Below are positions 1-7,220 of a DNA stretch of 33,520 bases, piece after piece. The stretch spans positions 1 to 33,520 of the forward strand of contig CANQPL010000027.1 in assembly GCA_947625735.1 (NCBI GenBank), given 5' to 3'. The position numbers and the translations under genes are program-made. How positions within the stretch are numbered: the stretch's first letter is position 1; each line of letters begins with the position of its first letter. This DNA is from an uncultured Clostridia bacterium (GTDB lineage Bacteria > Bacillota > Clostridia > Oscillospirales > Ruminococcaceae). Under the pieces are notes generated by a model that searched no databases, was not told the DNA's origin, and worked only from the letters and a program-made list of their open reading frames with translations.

Positions 1-330
1 CCCTCGTTTTTATTGTGCTGATTTTAACACCGACAAATTGGTCAGGGAACAGGAAAACCGTTTTATTTTCCTTTTGCCGTCAATGCGCATATAGCAGATG
101 TTTTTGTTAAATGGAGAATTTTTGATAATGCAGATTTGTTTGTCGGGATAGTTGGGTTTGTTTTCCCTCGTTTTTATTGTGCTGATTTTAACACCGACAA
201 ATTGGTCAGGGAACAGGAAAACCGTTTTATTTTCCTTTTGCAATTAATTATAGTATACAGCAAATGTTTTTATTAAACGGAAAACTTTAGATAATGCTGA
301 TTTGTTTGTCGGGATAGGTTGTTTTGCTTG
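1..330. repeat. Tandem direct repeat, ~164-bp unit, two copies
   Basis: A 77-base block at 1-77 recurs without change at 165-241. The rest of each unit (78-164 and 242-330) is clearly related but diverged; both end in the same TTTGTTTGTCGGGATAG block. The window edge cuts the array, so more copies may lie to the left. No convincing gene lies here: the minus-strand reading frame across it simply reads the repeat twice and has no ribosome site or recognisable domain. Function is unknown; it may be an intergenic repeat array. Confidence 0.85.
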
Positions 331-660
331 CCCCCGTTTTCTATGGCGCTGATGCGCCGTGCAGACCCTCTGTACGTCAGCGGATAACCGCCGCAGATTT
401 TAACTCCACCGATTATACAATATAAATTTGCAGGTCAGGTGCTCCCCGTGTTTTTTATGCGGCGGTTATCCCTCCCCCACGTTTAACCGCTCCAATGCTT
501 ATTTGTGGTAATTTGATTGTTATGCTTCTCCTCCTATGGGGCGCTGCCCCATACCCCGCAAGGGCGCTGCCCTTGACCTGCGAGGGCTCCGCCCCTCGAC
601 CCCGCAGCCTTTTGAAAAAAGGCTGGCGAAAACCTTACCTTGTGTTTGTTTTGCTTAGAC
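331..660. repeat. Dispersed hairpin-cluster repeat, copy 1
   Basis: About 330 bp closely matching 23316-23663. It holds an inverted repeat (383-395 GATAACCGCCGCA with 458-470) and then a run of tight hairpins: 535-542/546-553 (TATGGGGC-GCT-GCCCCATA), 560-565/569-574 (AAGGGC-GCT-GCCCTT), 581-586/593-598 (CGAGGG/CCCTCG) and 606-613/617-624 (AGCCTTTT-GAA-AAAAGGCT). It lies just past the 3' end of tatD, which reads toward it from the other strand, so the hairpins may help end that transcript. The frame across 495-794 is the repeat translated and is not a gene. Bases 661-734 are a T/C-rich low-complexity tail with nothing recognised. Confidence 0.85.
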
Positions 661-734
661 TTGCTTTTTTGTGCCTCTGCCTTTGGTTTTGCCTTGCCCT
701 TGGCTTTGCCCTGCCTTGGTTTATTTTGTGCGGT

Positions 735-1487
735 TCATATGCCGAAAAGCCTTTCCGCATTTTCTGCGGTTATCTCCGCCATTTCCTCCGTTGATACCCC
801 CTTCGACTGCGCAAAGGCGGTAAGCGTATATGCTATCATTCCGCTGTGACTGCGCTGCCCCCTTACAGGCTCAGGCGACATGAACGGACAATCCGTCTCC
901 ACAAGTAAACGCTCCTTCGGAATAACATCAAGTGCCGCTCTTGCCTTCTTTGAATTTTTAAAGGTGACCGCCCCCGTAAATCCTATATACATTCCCAGCT
1001 TTACTATTTCACGGGCGATCTCTGCCGAGCCCGTAAAGCAGTGTACAACTCCCTGCGGGTGATATTTTTTTAACAGCTCCATTGTGTCCTCCCACGCATC
1101 ACGTGTGTGTATTATAACGGGCTTTCCTATTTCTGCGGCAAGGCGGAGCTGCTTTTCAAAGGCTATGCGCTGAAGCTCTCTGCCGTGATTTTCATAGTGG
1201 TAGTCAAGACCCGTCTCCCCTACCGCCACGCATTTTTTATTCTGACACACAGCGGCGATCTCGTCAAGTCTGCCCACCTCGTCCGCATGATCGGGGTGCA
1301 GACCCGCAGCAAAGAACATACCCTTGTATTTTTCGGCAAGCATTGCCGATGCCTCCGCACTTTCGGGAGAACAGCCCACATTTATTATTTTCTCCACATC
1401 TGCGGAGAAAAGTGCATCAAGGAGAGCATATCTGTCCTTGTCAAAAGCGCTGTCGTCATAATGAGCGTGTGAATCTATGATCCTCAT
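735..1487 (-). CDS. tatD: TatD-family metal-dependent hydrolase
   Basis: A 250-residue TatD/YcfH-type hydrolase, a cytoplasmic TIM-barrel enzyme of the amidohydrolase superfamily; characterised members are metal-dependent DNases. The metal ligands are all present: H7 and H9 in SHAH, E91 in VGETGLDY, H127 in IIHTRD, H149 in VVHCFTG and D199 in ETDCPF. The length is normal for the family. It is the last gene of the aroE - flavin reductase - tatD operon; its ATG overlaps the stop of the upstream gene by four bases (ATGA), which suggests translational coupling. The family call is firm; the physiological substrate cannot be read from sequence. Confidence 0.95.
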   Translation of the reverse strand: MRIIDSHAHYDDSAFDKDRYALLDALFSADVEKIINVGCSPESAEASAMLAEKYKGMFFAAGLHPDHADEVGRLDEIAAVCQNKKCVAVGETGLDYHYENHGRELQRIAFEKQLRLAAEIGKPVIIHTRDAWEDTMELLKKYHPQGVVHCFTGSAEIAREIVKLGMYIGFTGAVTFKNSKKARAALDVIPKERLLVETDCPFMSPEPVRGQRSHSGMIAYTLTAFAQSKGVSTEEMAEITAENAERLFGI

Positions 1488-2071
1488 CTGCTTTTCACCT
1501 TCCTGCTTTTTTTACTTACGGAGAAGCCGAAATCGCCCAGCTTTCTGCCGAGAGCGAAATATTTTCCGTGGGAATAAGCCATAAGCCCCGCCTGTTCAAG
1601 ATTTATTTTTCCCTTGCTGTCAATATATTTTTCGTCAGCCGATATGCCCGTGATATCCGCAAGGAACATGGTATGACTGCCGAGTATTATTTTTTCCCTG
1701 ACCCTGCATTCAAGGCTGAGGGGGCTTTCCTCAATGACAGGACAGTCCACCGTAGCTGCGGCGGCTGCCGTAAAGCCGCACCGTGCAAATTTATCCGTAT
1801 CCCTGCCGCTTTTCATGCCGCACAGATCGGTGTTTCTGACCATTTTTGAGGTAGTAAGGTTAATGACAAACTCCCCTGTCCTGTCGATAACCGAATAGGA
1901 AAACCTTTCGGGTCTTACGGAAACATACGCCACAGGCGGACGGGTACAGGCAATGCCTGTCCATGCGGCGGTAAAGACATTTTTCTCCCCCTCTGAATAT
2001 TTTCCGCTTGTAACAAGAGCGGCGGGGAGAGGTGACATAAGTGTACCGCCCTTTAAAAATACTCTGCTCAT
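1484..2071 (-). CDS. Flavin reductase-like domain protein
   Basis: A 195-residue protein of the flavin reductase-like (split-barrel, FMN-binding) family. Family signs are the opening L-x-P-L-P-x-A-L-V-T-S-G, the VSVRPERFSYSVI segment near residue 50 that contacts flavin in relatives, the SGRDTDKF segment near residue 90, and HTMFLADI in the second half. Members are flavin reductases or small flavoproteins of unknown substrate; this one probably binds FMN in the cytoplasm. The start overlaps the aroE stop by one base (TGATG). An internal ATG at 2038 is possible, but the residues before it (FLKGGTL) fit the family N-terminus, so the longer form is preferred. The lysine/arginine-rich tail (SKKSRKVKSR) is unremarkable. 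Confidence 0.85.
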   Translation of the reverse strand: MSRVFLKGGTLMSPLPAALVTSGKYSEGEKNVFTAAWTGIACTRPPVAYVSVRPERFSYSVIDRTGEFVINLTTSKMVRNTDLCGMKSGRDTDKFARCGFTAAAAATVDCPVIEESPLSLECRVREKIILGSHTMFLADITGISADEKYIDSKGKINLEQAGLMAYSHGKYFALGRKLGDFGFSVSKKSRKVKSR

Positions 2072-2907
2072 CAGGAATTTGTCATCAGCTTATGCATATC
2101 GGCAATAAGCGTTTCGATATCTGCGTCATTATATGATGCGCCCGTCCATATCTCGTGAGCGACTACAGCCTGCCACACAAGCATTGCCATGCCGCCGCAG
2201 GTGGGTATGCCGTGCTTCTCGGCAGTCTGCATAAGCAGGGTTTTTTCGGGATTGTAGATAACATCGAAAACGAATCCGCATTTTTCAATGACTCTCTCCT
2301 CTGTGGGGCAGGCGTTTATTTTCGGGAACATTCCCACGGGGGAGGCGTTTATCAGCACGTCAAAGCTGCCGCTTATCTCCTCGGGGTGTACCATGGTAAT
2401 GGTGCAGTCAAGGGAATTTGCCCTTGCATATTCACGTACAGGCTCTACTGTATCCTCAAAGCCGTGAGGAACGGACAGGGTAAGGTCTGCCCCACGTCTT
2501 ACAGTTTCAATTGCGATCATTCTGCCAACGCCGCCGCAGCCGCACTGCAAAACCTTTCCGCCAAGCGCCGCACCTGCCGCATCAATGGAACGCAGAAAAC
2601 CGTCACAGTCGGTATTATAGCCTATAAGCTGTCCGTCCCTGCGCACAACGCAGTTGACGGAATTGTATCTCTTTGCGGAATCGTCAAGGCTGTCCGTATA
2701 TTTTATGATATTGCCCTTATGGGGAATGGTGATGTTAAAGCCGTCAAGGGCGAGAACGTCCTCGATTTTTTCGGGCAGCTCCTCCTCGGAATACTCTTTT
2801 AAGGTGTAATCGTAGTCGGAAATGCCCTCCAGAGCAAAAAGCCGCTCATGGATAGGGGGGGACATGGTGTGTTTCAGGGGATACCCTAACAGTCCGTAAT
2901 GCTTCAT
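2071..2907 (-). CDS. aroE: Shikimate dehydrogenase
   Basis: A 278-residue AroE, which reduces 3-dehydroshikimate to shikimate in aromatic amino-acid synthesis. The shikimate-binding segment GYPLKHTMSP lies at residues 8-17, the catalytic lysine is K64 in NITIPHK, the catalytic aspartate is D100 in YNTDCDG, a glycine-rich dinucleotide loop CGCGGVGR lies at 122-129, and NASPVGM and GGMAMLVWQA close the fold. After the second Rossmann strand, where NADP-dependent AroE usually has an NRT-type basic motif, this protein reads SVPHGFED with no arginine, so its cofactor preference may differ. A strong GGAGG site precedes the ATG. It leads an operon with a flavin reductase and tatD, joined by overlapping stop/start codons. 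Confidence 0.95.
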   Translation of the reverse strand: MKHYGLLGYPLKHTMSPPIHERLFALEGISDYDYTLKEYSEEELPEKIEDVLALDGFNITIPHKGNIIKYTDSLDDSAKRYNSVNCVVRRDGQLIGYNTDCDGFLRSIDAAGAALGGKVLQCGCGGVGRMIAIETVRRGADLTLSVPHGFEDTVEPVREYARANSLDCTITMVHPEEISGSFDVLINASPVGMFPKINACPTEERVIEKCGFVFDVIYNPEKTLLMQTAEKHGIPTCGGMAMLVWQAVVAHEIWTGASYNDADIETLIADMHKLMTNS

Positions 2908-2925
2908 ATAAAAAACCTCCGTTTC

Positions 2926-2960
2926 ATCACATTCTCAGAAAAGATATGTGAGAATGTGAT
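2926..2960. promoter_or_regulatory. 12-bp perfect inverted repeat upstream of aroE
   Basis: ATCACATTCTCA at 2926-2937 is exactly complementary to TGAGAATGTGAT at 2949-2960, with an 11-base spacer. It ends six bases before the aroE ribosome site (GGAGG, complement of 2916-2920), so it lies in the leader or just downstream of the promoter. It could be a repressor operator or an RNA hairpin; there is no U-run after it, so it is not a simple terminator. No known operator was recognised. Confidence 0.55.
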
Positions 2961-2961
2961 A

Positions 2962-3186
2962 TTACAATTTGTATATTATTTTAATTAATTTGCATTTTGT
3001 ATATTTGCAAGCAATTTATTTAAAGGATTTTCATTGCTTGCATTAACGGTTCATTCGCCTTTGAATGTACCAGAATCCGCTCCGTAAAGAGCCGCAGGCT
3101 TATCGGTAAATCGGGAGAATCTATATGCCGTGCAGGACAGGCGGCAGGCTCAATGATCTTCAACCGGAAAGCTGAATCGCTCCCAT
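2962..3186 (-). pseudogene. Decayed tandem duplicate of the fabD 3' end
   Basis: This stretch aligns with the 3' end of the intact fabD next to it. Block 2962-3067 matches 3188-3293 without gaps, including about 26 bases beyond the fabD stop; 3070-3143 matches about 3347-3428; 3141-3186 matches about 3531-3577. Two deletions, of roughly 55 and 100 bases, separate the blocks, and the frame is broken. The copy abuts the intact gene directly, so it looks like an old tandem duplication left to decay. It now forms the upstream region of aroE, whose promoter must lie in or near it. Confidence 0.8.
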
Positions 3187-3213
3187 TTTACTATTTGTAT
3201 ATCATTCGGATAA

Positions 3214-4143
3214 TTATTCGCCCTGTATACTTGCAAGCACTTTCTTTAAAGAATCCTCATCACTTGCATTAACTGCACAAACGCCTTTGAGAGTTTTCTT
3301 TACAAGTCCCGTAAGCACCTTTCCCGGACCGCATTCTACAAATGTATCAAACCCCGCTGCGGAAAGAGCAGCAAGCTCATCGGTGAATCTGACGGGAGAA
3401 ACGATATGCCGAGCAAGACGGGCGGGCATATCCGTCACGTCCTCAAGAGCCTTTCCCGTAAGATTTGACATCATTGTGATACGGGGCATGGAGTAGGTGA
3501 ATTTTTCCGCATGGGGGAGAAATTCACGGGCGGCAGGCTCCATAAGCTTTGAATGGAAAGCGGAGGCTACCCCCAGCTTTACCGCCTTTGCGCCCATTCC
3601 TGCAAGTGTCTGAGCGGCTGCGGCGGCTGCGGCGTCCTCTCCTGCGATAACCGTCTGCACGGAGGAATTATAGTTGACGGGTACAACATACCCCTCTGTT
3701 TCCTCGCAGACCTGTTCTATCTCGGCTTCGGTTTTTCCGATAATGGCGTACATAGCCCCGCCGCTCTGTGCGGCTGCCCTGTCCATTGCCTCGCTCCTTG
3801 CCTTTATGAGCCTGAAGCCCTCCTCACGGGAGACCATTCCCGTATATACCATTGCCGCATATTCGCCCAGGGAATGTCCTGCGGCGGCTTCGGCTTCAAT
3901 GCCGTTTATCCGCAGTGCTTCGGCGACACAAAGCGATACTGCCATAATTGCGGGCTGTGAAACGACAGTCCTTGCAAGCTCGCCCTCATCGGCTTCGGCG
4001 CACTTTTTGTAAAGGTCAAAGCCTAAAATATCCGATGCCTCCTCGAAAATGCTCATAAGCTGCGGATAAGCGGCAGCAAGTGACGTACCCATTCCCCTGC
4101 ACTGGCAGCCCTGACCCGAAAATAAAAATGCGATCTTTGACAT
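3214..4143 (-). CDS. fabD: Malonyl-CoA:ACP acyltransferase
   Basis: A 309-residue FabD, which moves malonate from CoA to acyl carrier protein to feed chain elongation. It opens with the usual FLFSGQG; the nucleophile is S91 in GHSLGEYAA, R116 is the carboxylate-binding arginine, and H197 in AFHSKLM is the catalytic histidine; GPGKVLTGL lies near the end. I chose the ATG at 4143 because GGGAGGA sits seven bases before it; an in-frame ATG at 4158 would overlap that ribosome site. It is divergent from the fabH operon, unlike many Firmicutes where fabD lies between fabK and fabG. A decayed copy of its 3' end follows directly. Confidence 0.95.
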   Translation of the reverse strand: MSKIAFLFSGQGCQCRGMGTSLAAAYPQLMSIFEEASDILGFDLYKKCAEADEGELARTVVSQPAIMAVSLCVAEALRINGIEAEAAAGHSLGEYAAMVYTGMVSREEGFRLIKARSEAMDRAAAQSGGAMYAIIGKTEAEIEQVCEETEGYVVPVNYNSSVQTVIAGEDAAAAAAAQTLAGMGAKAVKLGVASAFHSKLMEPAAREFLPHAEKFTYSMPRITMMSNLTGKALEDVTDMPARLARHIVSPVRFTDELAALSAAGFDTFVECGPGKVLTGLVKKTLKGVCAVNASDEDSLKKVLASIQGE

Positions 4144-4202
4144 AATTTTTCCTCCCATGGCACGGGTTTTTCTCTATCAAAAGCCTGTATATTTTTATTG
4201 AT

Positions 4203-4230
4203 ATTATACAAATAGTAATAATTTGTATAA
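4203..4230 (-). promoter_or_regulatory. fabD promoter overlapped by a 10-bp inverted repeat
   Basis: On the minus strand TTATAC (complement of 4225-4230) and TATAAT (complement of 4203-4208) are 16 bases apart and face fabD. The same bases form a perfect inverted repeat, TTATACAAAT (4204-4213) with ATTTGTATAA (4221-4230), spacer seven. A regulator bound there would cover the core promoter. The repeat does not resemble the published FapR or FabT consensus that I know. The rest of 4144-4310 is A/T-rich with no other signal. Confidence 0.5.
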
Positions 4231-4310
4231 AATTAACAAAAAACCGATAAAATTTTCGTATGCCATTTTGCCCACTCCGCAAAAAAATTTCAAAAAAGAC
4301 AAAATATCGG

Positions 4311-4340
4311 TTGACAAGCACCGCTAAAATATATTACAAT
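4311..4340 (+). promoter_or_regulatory. Promoter P1 of the fatty-acid operon
   Basis: TTGACA at 4311-4316 and TACAAT at 4335-4340 with an 18-base spacer, facing fabH. This is the better -35 match of the two candidates before the operon and gives a leader of about 150 bases. Confidence 0.6.
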
Positions 4341-4384
4341 ATAAATAAGTATTGATAATGCGGTTGCGGAAGAGAGAAATTCCC

Positions 4385-4412
4385 TTGCAATTTTACATTA
4401 TAATTATATAAT
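4385..4412 (+). promoter_or_regulatory. Promoter P2 of the fatty-acid operon
   Basis: TTGCAA at 4385-4390 and a consensus TATAAT at 4407-4412, spacer 16, facing fabH. It lies downstream of P1 and would give a leader of about 75 bases. Both may be used; sequence alone cannot say. Confidence 0.5.
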
Positions 4413-4493
4413 ACCACATTTTTCATGAAAATACAATAGCATTATTTTTAAAAAATCCGCACAGCACACAAAAAAAGAAAGGATAGAAGCCTA

Positions 4494-5489
4494 ATGGGGA
4501 TCAATATTTTGTCTACCGGGGGATATCTGCCCTCCCTTGCAGTAAAAAACGAGAGCTTTACTAAAATAATCGAAACAAATGACGAGTGGATAAGGACAAG
4601 AACAGGTATATGCGAAAGACGGCTATCAGACGGCGAGCCTACATGGTACATGGGCGCAATGGCTGCAAAGCAGGCAATAGAAAGGGCAGGCATCGACCCC
4701 GCAGAGATAGGACTTATCATAGATTCGACCATAACCTCCGATTTTATCACTCCCTCCGCTGCCTGTATCGTACAGCGGGAGGTGGGTGCGGTAAACGCCA
4801 CAGCCTTCGATCTGGGAGCTGCCTGCTCGGGATTTGTGTATGCTGTGGATACTGCACACCGTTTTCTGCTCACCGATGATAATTTAAAATATGTGCTTAT
4901 CGTGGCAAACGAAAATCTGTCCTACATCACAAACTACTCCGACAGAGCCTCCTGCATACTTTTCGGCGACGGCGCAGCCGCAATTATAATAGAACGCTCG
5001 GACAAGCTCTACACATCATGGCTGGGCGCAGACGGCACGGGCGCAAAATTCCTCTACGCAAAGTCCCGTTATGAGGGAAGTCCTTTCGGCAGCGGCAGAC
5101 CCCGGGTAGCCGATGACGAGACCGACCCGCAGGTAACACACAGGAAACTTGTGCAGGACGGCAAAGAGGTATACAAGTTTGCAACAAAGGCTCTCCCCAC
5201 TGCGGCAAGGAACGCAGCGGACAAAATAGGTCTTTCAACGGAGGATATAGACCTGTTTATACCTCATCAGGCAAATATACGGATAATCGAAACTGCCGCC
5301 AAGAATCTTGGCGTTTCCATGGATAAATTCTATGTAAATATTGACAAGCGGGGCAACACATCAAGCGCCTCAATCCCCATTGCCTTTGACGAGGCTGTCA
5401 CAAACGGCAGGATAAAGCGGGGGGATAAGGTATGCTTTGTAGGTTTCGGCGCAGGTCTCACACTCGGCTCTGCGATCTTTGAATATTAA
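4494..5489 (+). CDS. fabH: Beta-ketoacyl-ACP synthase III
   Basis: A 331-residue FabH, the condensing enzyme that starts fatty-acid synthesis by joining an acyl-CoA primer to malonyl-ACP. The catalytic triad is visible: C111 in GAACSGF, H258 in PHQANIRI and N288 in RGNTSSAS. The family N-terminus (STGGYLPS, then TNDEWIRTRTGI) is intact and the length is normal. It leads the operon, after two promoters and a GAAAGGAT ribosome site 9-10 bases before the ATG. Primer choice (acetyl versus branched) cannot be judged from what I can see. Confidence 0.97.
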   Translation: MGINILSTGGYLPSLAVKNESFTKIIETNDEWIRTRTGICERRLSDGEPTWYMGAMAAKQAIERAGIDPAEIGLIIDSTITSDFITPSAACIVQREVGAVNATAFDLGAACSGFVYAVDTAHRFLLTDDNLKYVLIVANENLSYITNYSDRASCILFGDGAAAIIIERSDKLYTSWLGADGTGAKFLYAKSRYEGSPFGSGRPRVADDETDPQVTHRKLVQDGKEVYKFATKALPTAARNAADKIGLSTEDIDLFIPHQANIRIIETAAKNLGVSMDKFYVNIDKRGNTSSASIPIAFDEAVTNGRIKRGDKVCFVGFGAGLTLGSAIFEY

Positions 5490-5504
5490 AGGGAGGAAAA
5501 ATGT

Positions 5505-6434
5505 ATGGAAAACAGGATAACATCTCTTCTCGGGATAAAGCACCCCATTTTACAGGGCGGAATGGCGTGGATCGCTGAGAGTACGCTGGCATCGGCTGTT
5601 TCAAATGCGGGCGGTGCAGGAATTATTGCGGGCGGCTCTGCGCCTATAGACTACCTGAGAAGCGAGATAAGAAAGTGCAAGGAGCTTACGGACAAGCCCT
5701 TTGGTGTGAATGTAATGCTTATGTCCCCCAATGCAGCTGAGCTTTCCGACCTTGTTATAGAGGAGGGCGTTTCATTCGTCACCACAGGTGCGGGAAACCC
5801 CGGACAGTATATCGAAAAGTGGAAGAAAGCGGGCATAAAGGTCATTCCCGTTGTTCCGTCTGTTGCTCTTGCAAAGAGGCTTGAACGTATCGGCGCAGAT
5901 GCGGTAATTGCGGAGGGTACTGAGTCGGGCGGTCATATCGGACAGAATACCACTATGTGCCTTGTACCGCAGGTGGCGGACGCCGTAACCATTCCCGTAA
6001 TAGCAGCGGGAGGAATTGCGGACGGCAGAGGTATTGCTGCCTCCTTTATGCTGGGTGCCGAGGGCGTTCAGATAGGCACAAGATTTTTAGCGTCCGAGGA
6101 ATGCAAGATCCATGAGAATTACAAAAACGCCGTTATCAAGGCAAAGGATACCGACAGCGCCATTACGGGCTTTTATTCGGGAAGTCCCTGCCGCTGCATA
6201 AAGAGCAAGTACACAAAGGTACTTCAGGATATGGAAAAAAGAGCCGCTCCCCCCGAAGATTTCGAGGCTCTTACCGTAGGCTCCCTCAGGAAAGCGGTGC
6301 AGGACGGCAGCACAGATGAGGGTTCAATGCTCTGCGGTCTTATTGCAGGCATGATAAACGAGGTAAAGCCTGTAAGCGTAATTATAGAGGAACTTTGCGC
6401 AGGTGCGGGGAAGCTTTTGAATACTGATTTTTAA
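5505..6434 (+). CDS. fabK: Enoyl-ACP reductase II (FMN-dependent)
   Basis: A 309-residue FabK, the flavoprotein that carries out the last reduction of each elongation cycle. It has the nitronate monooxygenase-like TIM barrel: HPILQGGMAW at 13-22, GVNVML near 63, GTESGGHIG near 145, an FMN-phosphate segment AAGGIADGRG near 166 and GAEGVQIGTRF near 185. It follows fabH by 15 bases with a GGGAGGA site. An ATG four bases earlier (5501) is out of frame. FabK rather than FabI is common in Clostridia and streptococci, and FabK enzymes are known to be insensitive to triclosan. Confidence 0.95.
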   Translation: MENRITSLLGIKHPILQGGMAWIAESTLASAVSNAGGAGIIAGGSAPIDYLRSEIRKCKELTDKPFGVNVMLMSPNAAELSDLVIEEGVSFVTTGAGNPGQYIEKWKKAGIKVIPVVPSVALAKRLERIGADAVIAEGTESGGHIGQNTTMCLVPQVADAVTIPVIAAGGIADGRGIAASFMLGAEGVQIGTRFLASEECKIHENYKNAVIKAKDTDSAITGFYSGSPCRCIKSKYTKVLQDMEKRAAPPEDFEALTVGSLRKAVQDGSTDEGSMLCGLIAGMINEVKPVSVIIEELCAGAGKLLNTDF

Positions 6435-6448
6435 CGGAGGTTTTTTAT

Positions 6449-7186
6449 ATGGCAAAGACAGCTATCATCACAGGTTCGTCAAGGGGCATCGGTGCAGCCA
6501 TTGCCCTCAGACTTGCAAAGGACGGTTTCAACATCGCCTTTAACGACCTTAATATGTCAATGTTTGAAAACAACGATATTACGGATAAGGTAAAGGCTCT
6601 GGGCGTGGAGGCGGAAATTTTCTGCGCTGATGTTTCAAAATACGATCAGTGCGAACAGATGATAAAGGATATCAAGGAGCGTTTCGGCACTATTGACGTG
6701 CTTATAAACAATGCGGGCATAACCCGTGACGGGTTGATGGCAAGAATGTCGGAGGAGCAGTATGACATGGTGATCGCCGTCAATCAGAAAAGCGTTTTTA
6801 ATATGACAAAGCTCGCCGGCAATGTAATGATAAGACAGAAAAGCGGCAAGATCGTAAGCCTTGCCTCTGTTACGGGGCTTTACGGCAACCCGGGACAGAT
6901 AAACTATGCCGCATCAAAGGGCGCAATAATCGCAATGACAAAGACCGCCGCAAAGGAGCTGGGTTCAAGGGGTATCTGCGTAAATGCGGTAGCTCCGGGC
7001 TTTATCCACACTCCCATGACCGACAAGCTCACCGAGGAGCAGCGCAGCGCCATGCTTTCGCGCATAGCCATGAAGCGCTACGGAGAGCCTGAGGAGATAG
7101 CAGGAGTGGTATCATTCCTTTGCTCAGACGATGCGTCGTATGTAACGGGACAGGTAATTGAGATCTCAGGCGGACTTTCAATGTAA
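6449..7186 (+). CDS. fabG: 3-oxoacyl-ACP reductase
   Basis: A 245-residue short-chain dehydrogenase that reduces 3-ketoacyl-ACP in each elongation cycle. The cofactor loop TGSSRGIG lies at 8-15, the structural NNAG at 87-90, and the catalytic S140, Y153 and K157 in YAASK are all present. GYPEEIA-like (RYGEPEEIA) and VTGQVIEISGG near the C-terminus are typical of FabG. It starts 14 bases after fabK with a CGGAGG site. Position and motifs make this the housekeeping enzyme. Confidence 0.95.
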   Translation: MAKTAIITGSSRGIGAAIALRLAKDGFNIAFNDLNMSMFENNDITDKVKALGVEAEIFCADVSKYDQCEQMIKDIKERFGTIDVLINNAGITRDGLMARMSEEQYDMVIAVNQKSVFNMTKLAGNVMIRQKSGKIVSLASVTGLYGNPGQINYAASKGAIIAMTKTAAKELGSRGICVNAVAPGFIHTPMTDKLTEEQRSAMLSRIAMKRYGEPEEIAGVVSFLCSDDASYVTGQVIEISGGLSM

Positions 7187-7220
7187 GCAATGTGTATCAT
7201 TCACGAAAGGATAGATTTTG

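Noticed and set aside
10-243. 77-codon minus-strand frame over the tandem repeat
   Set aside because: It encodes the same peptide segment twice because of the 164-bp repeat; no ribosome site and no recognised domain.
495-794. 99-codon plus-strand frame with a hydrophobic start
   Set aside because: The same peptide (LLLLWGAAPYPARALPLTCEG) arises from the second repeat copy at 23497, so it is the hairpin cluster in translation.
2155-2802. 215-codon plus-strand frame
   Set aside because: It is antisense to aroE, whose catalytic motifs are all intact on the other strand.
4016-4321. 101-codon minus-strand frame overlapping the fabD start
   Set aside because: It is out of frame with fabD, covers the divergent promoter region, and has no ribosome site or family features.
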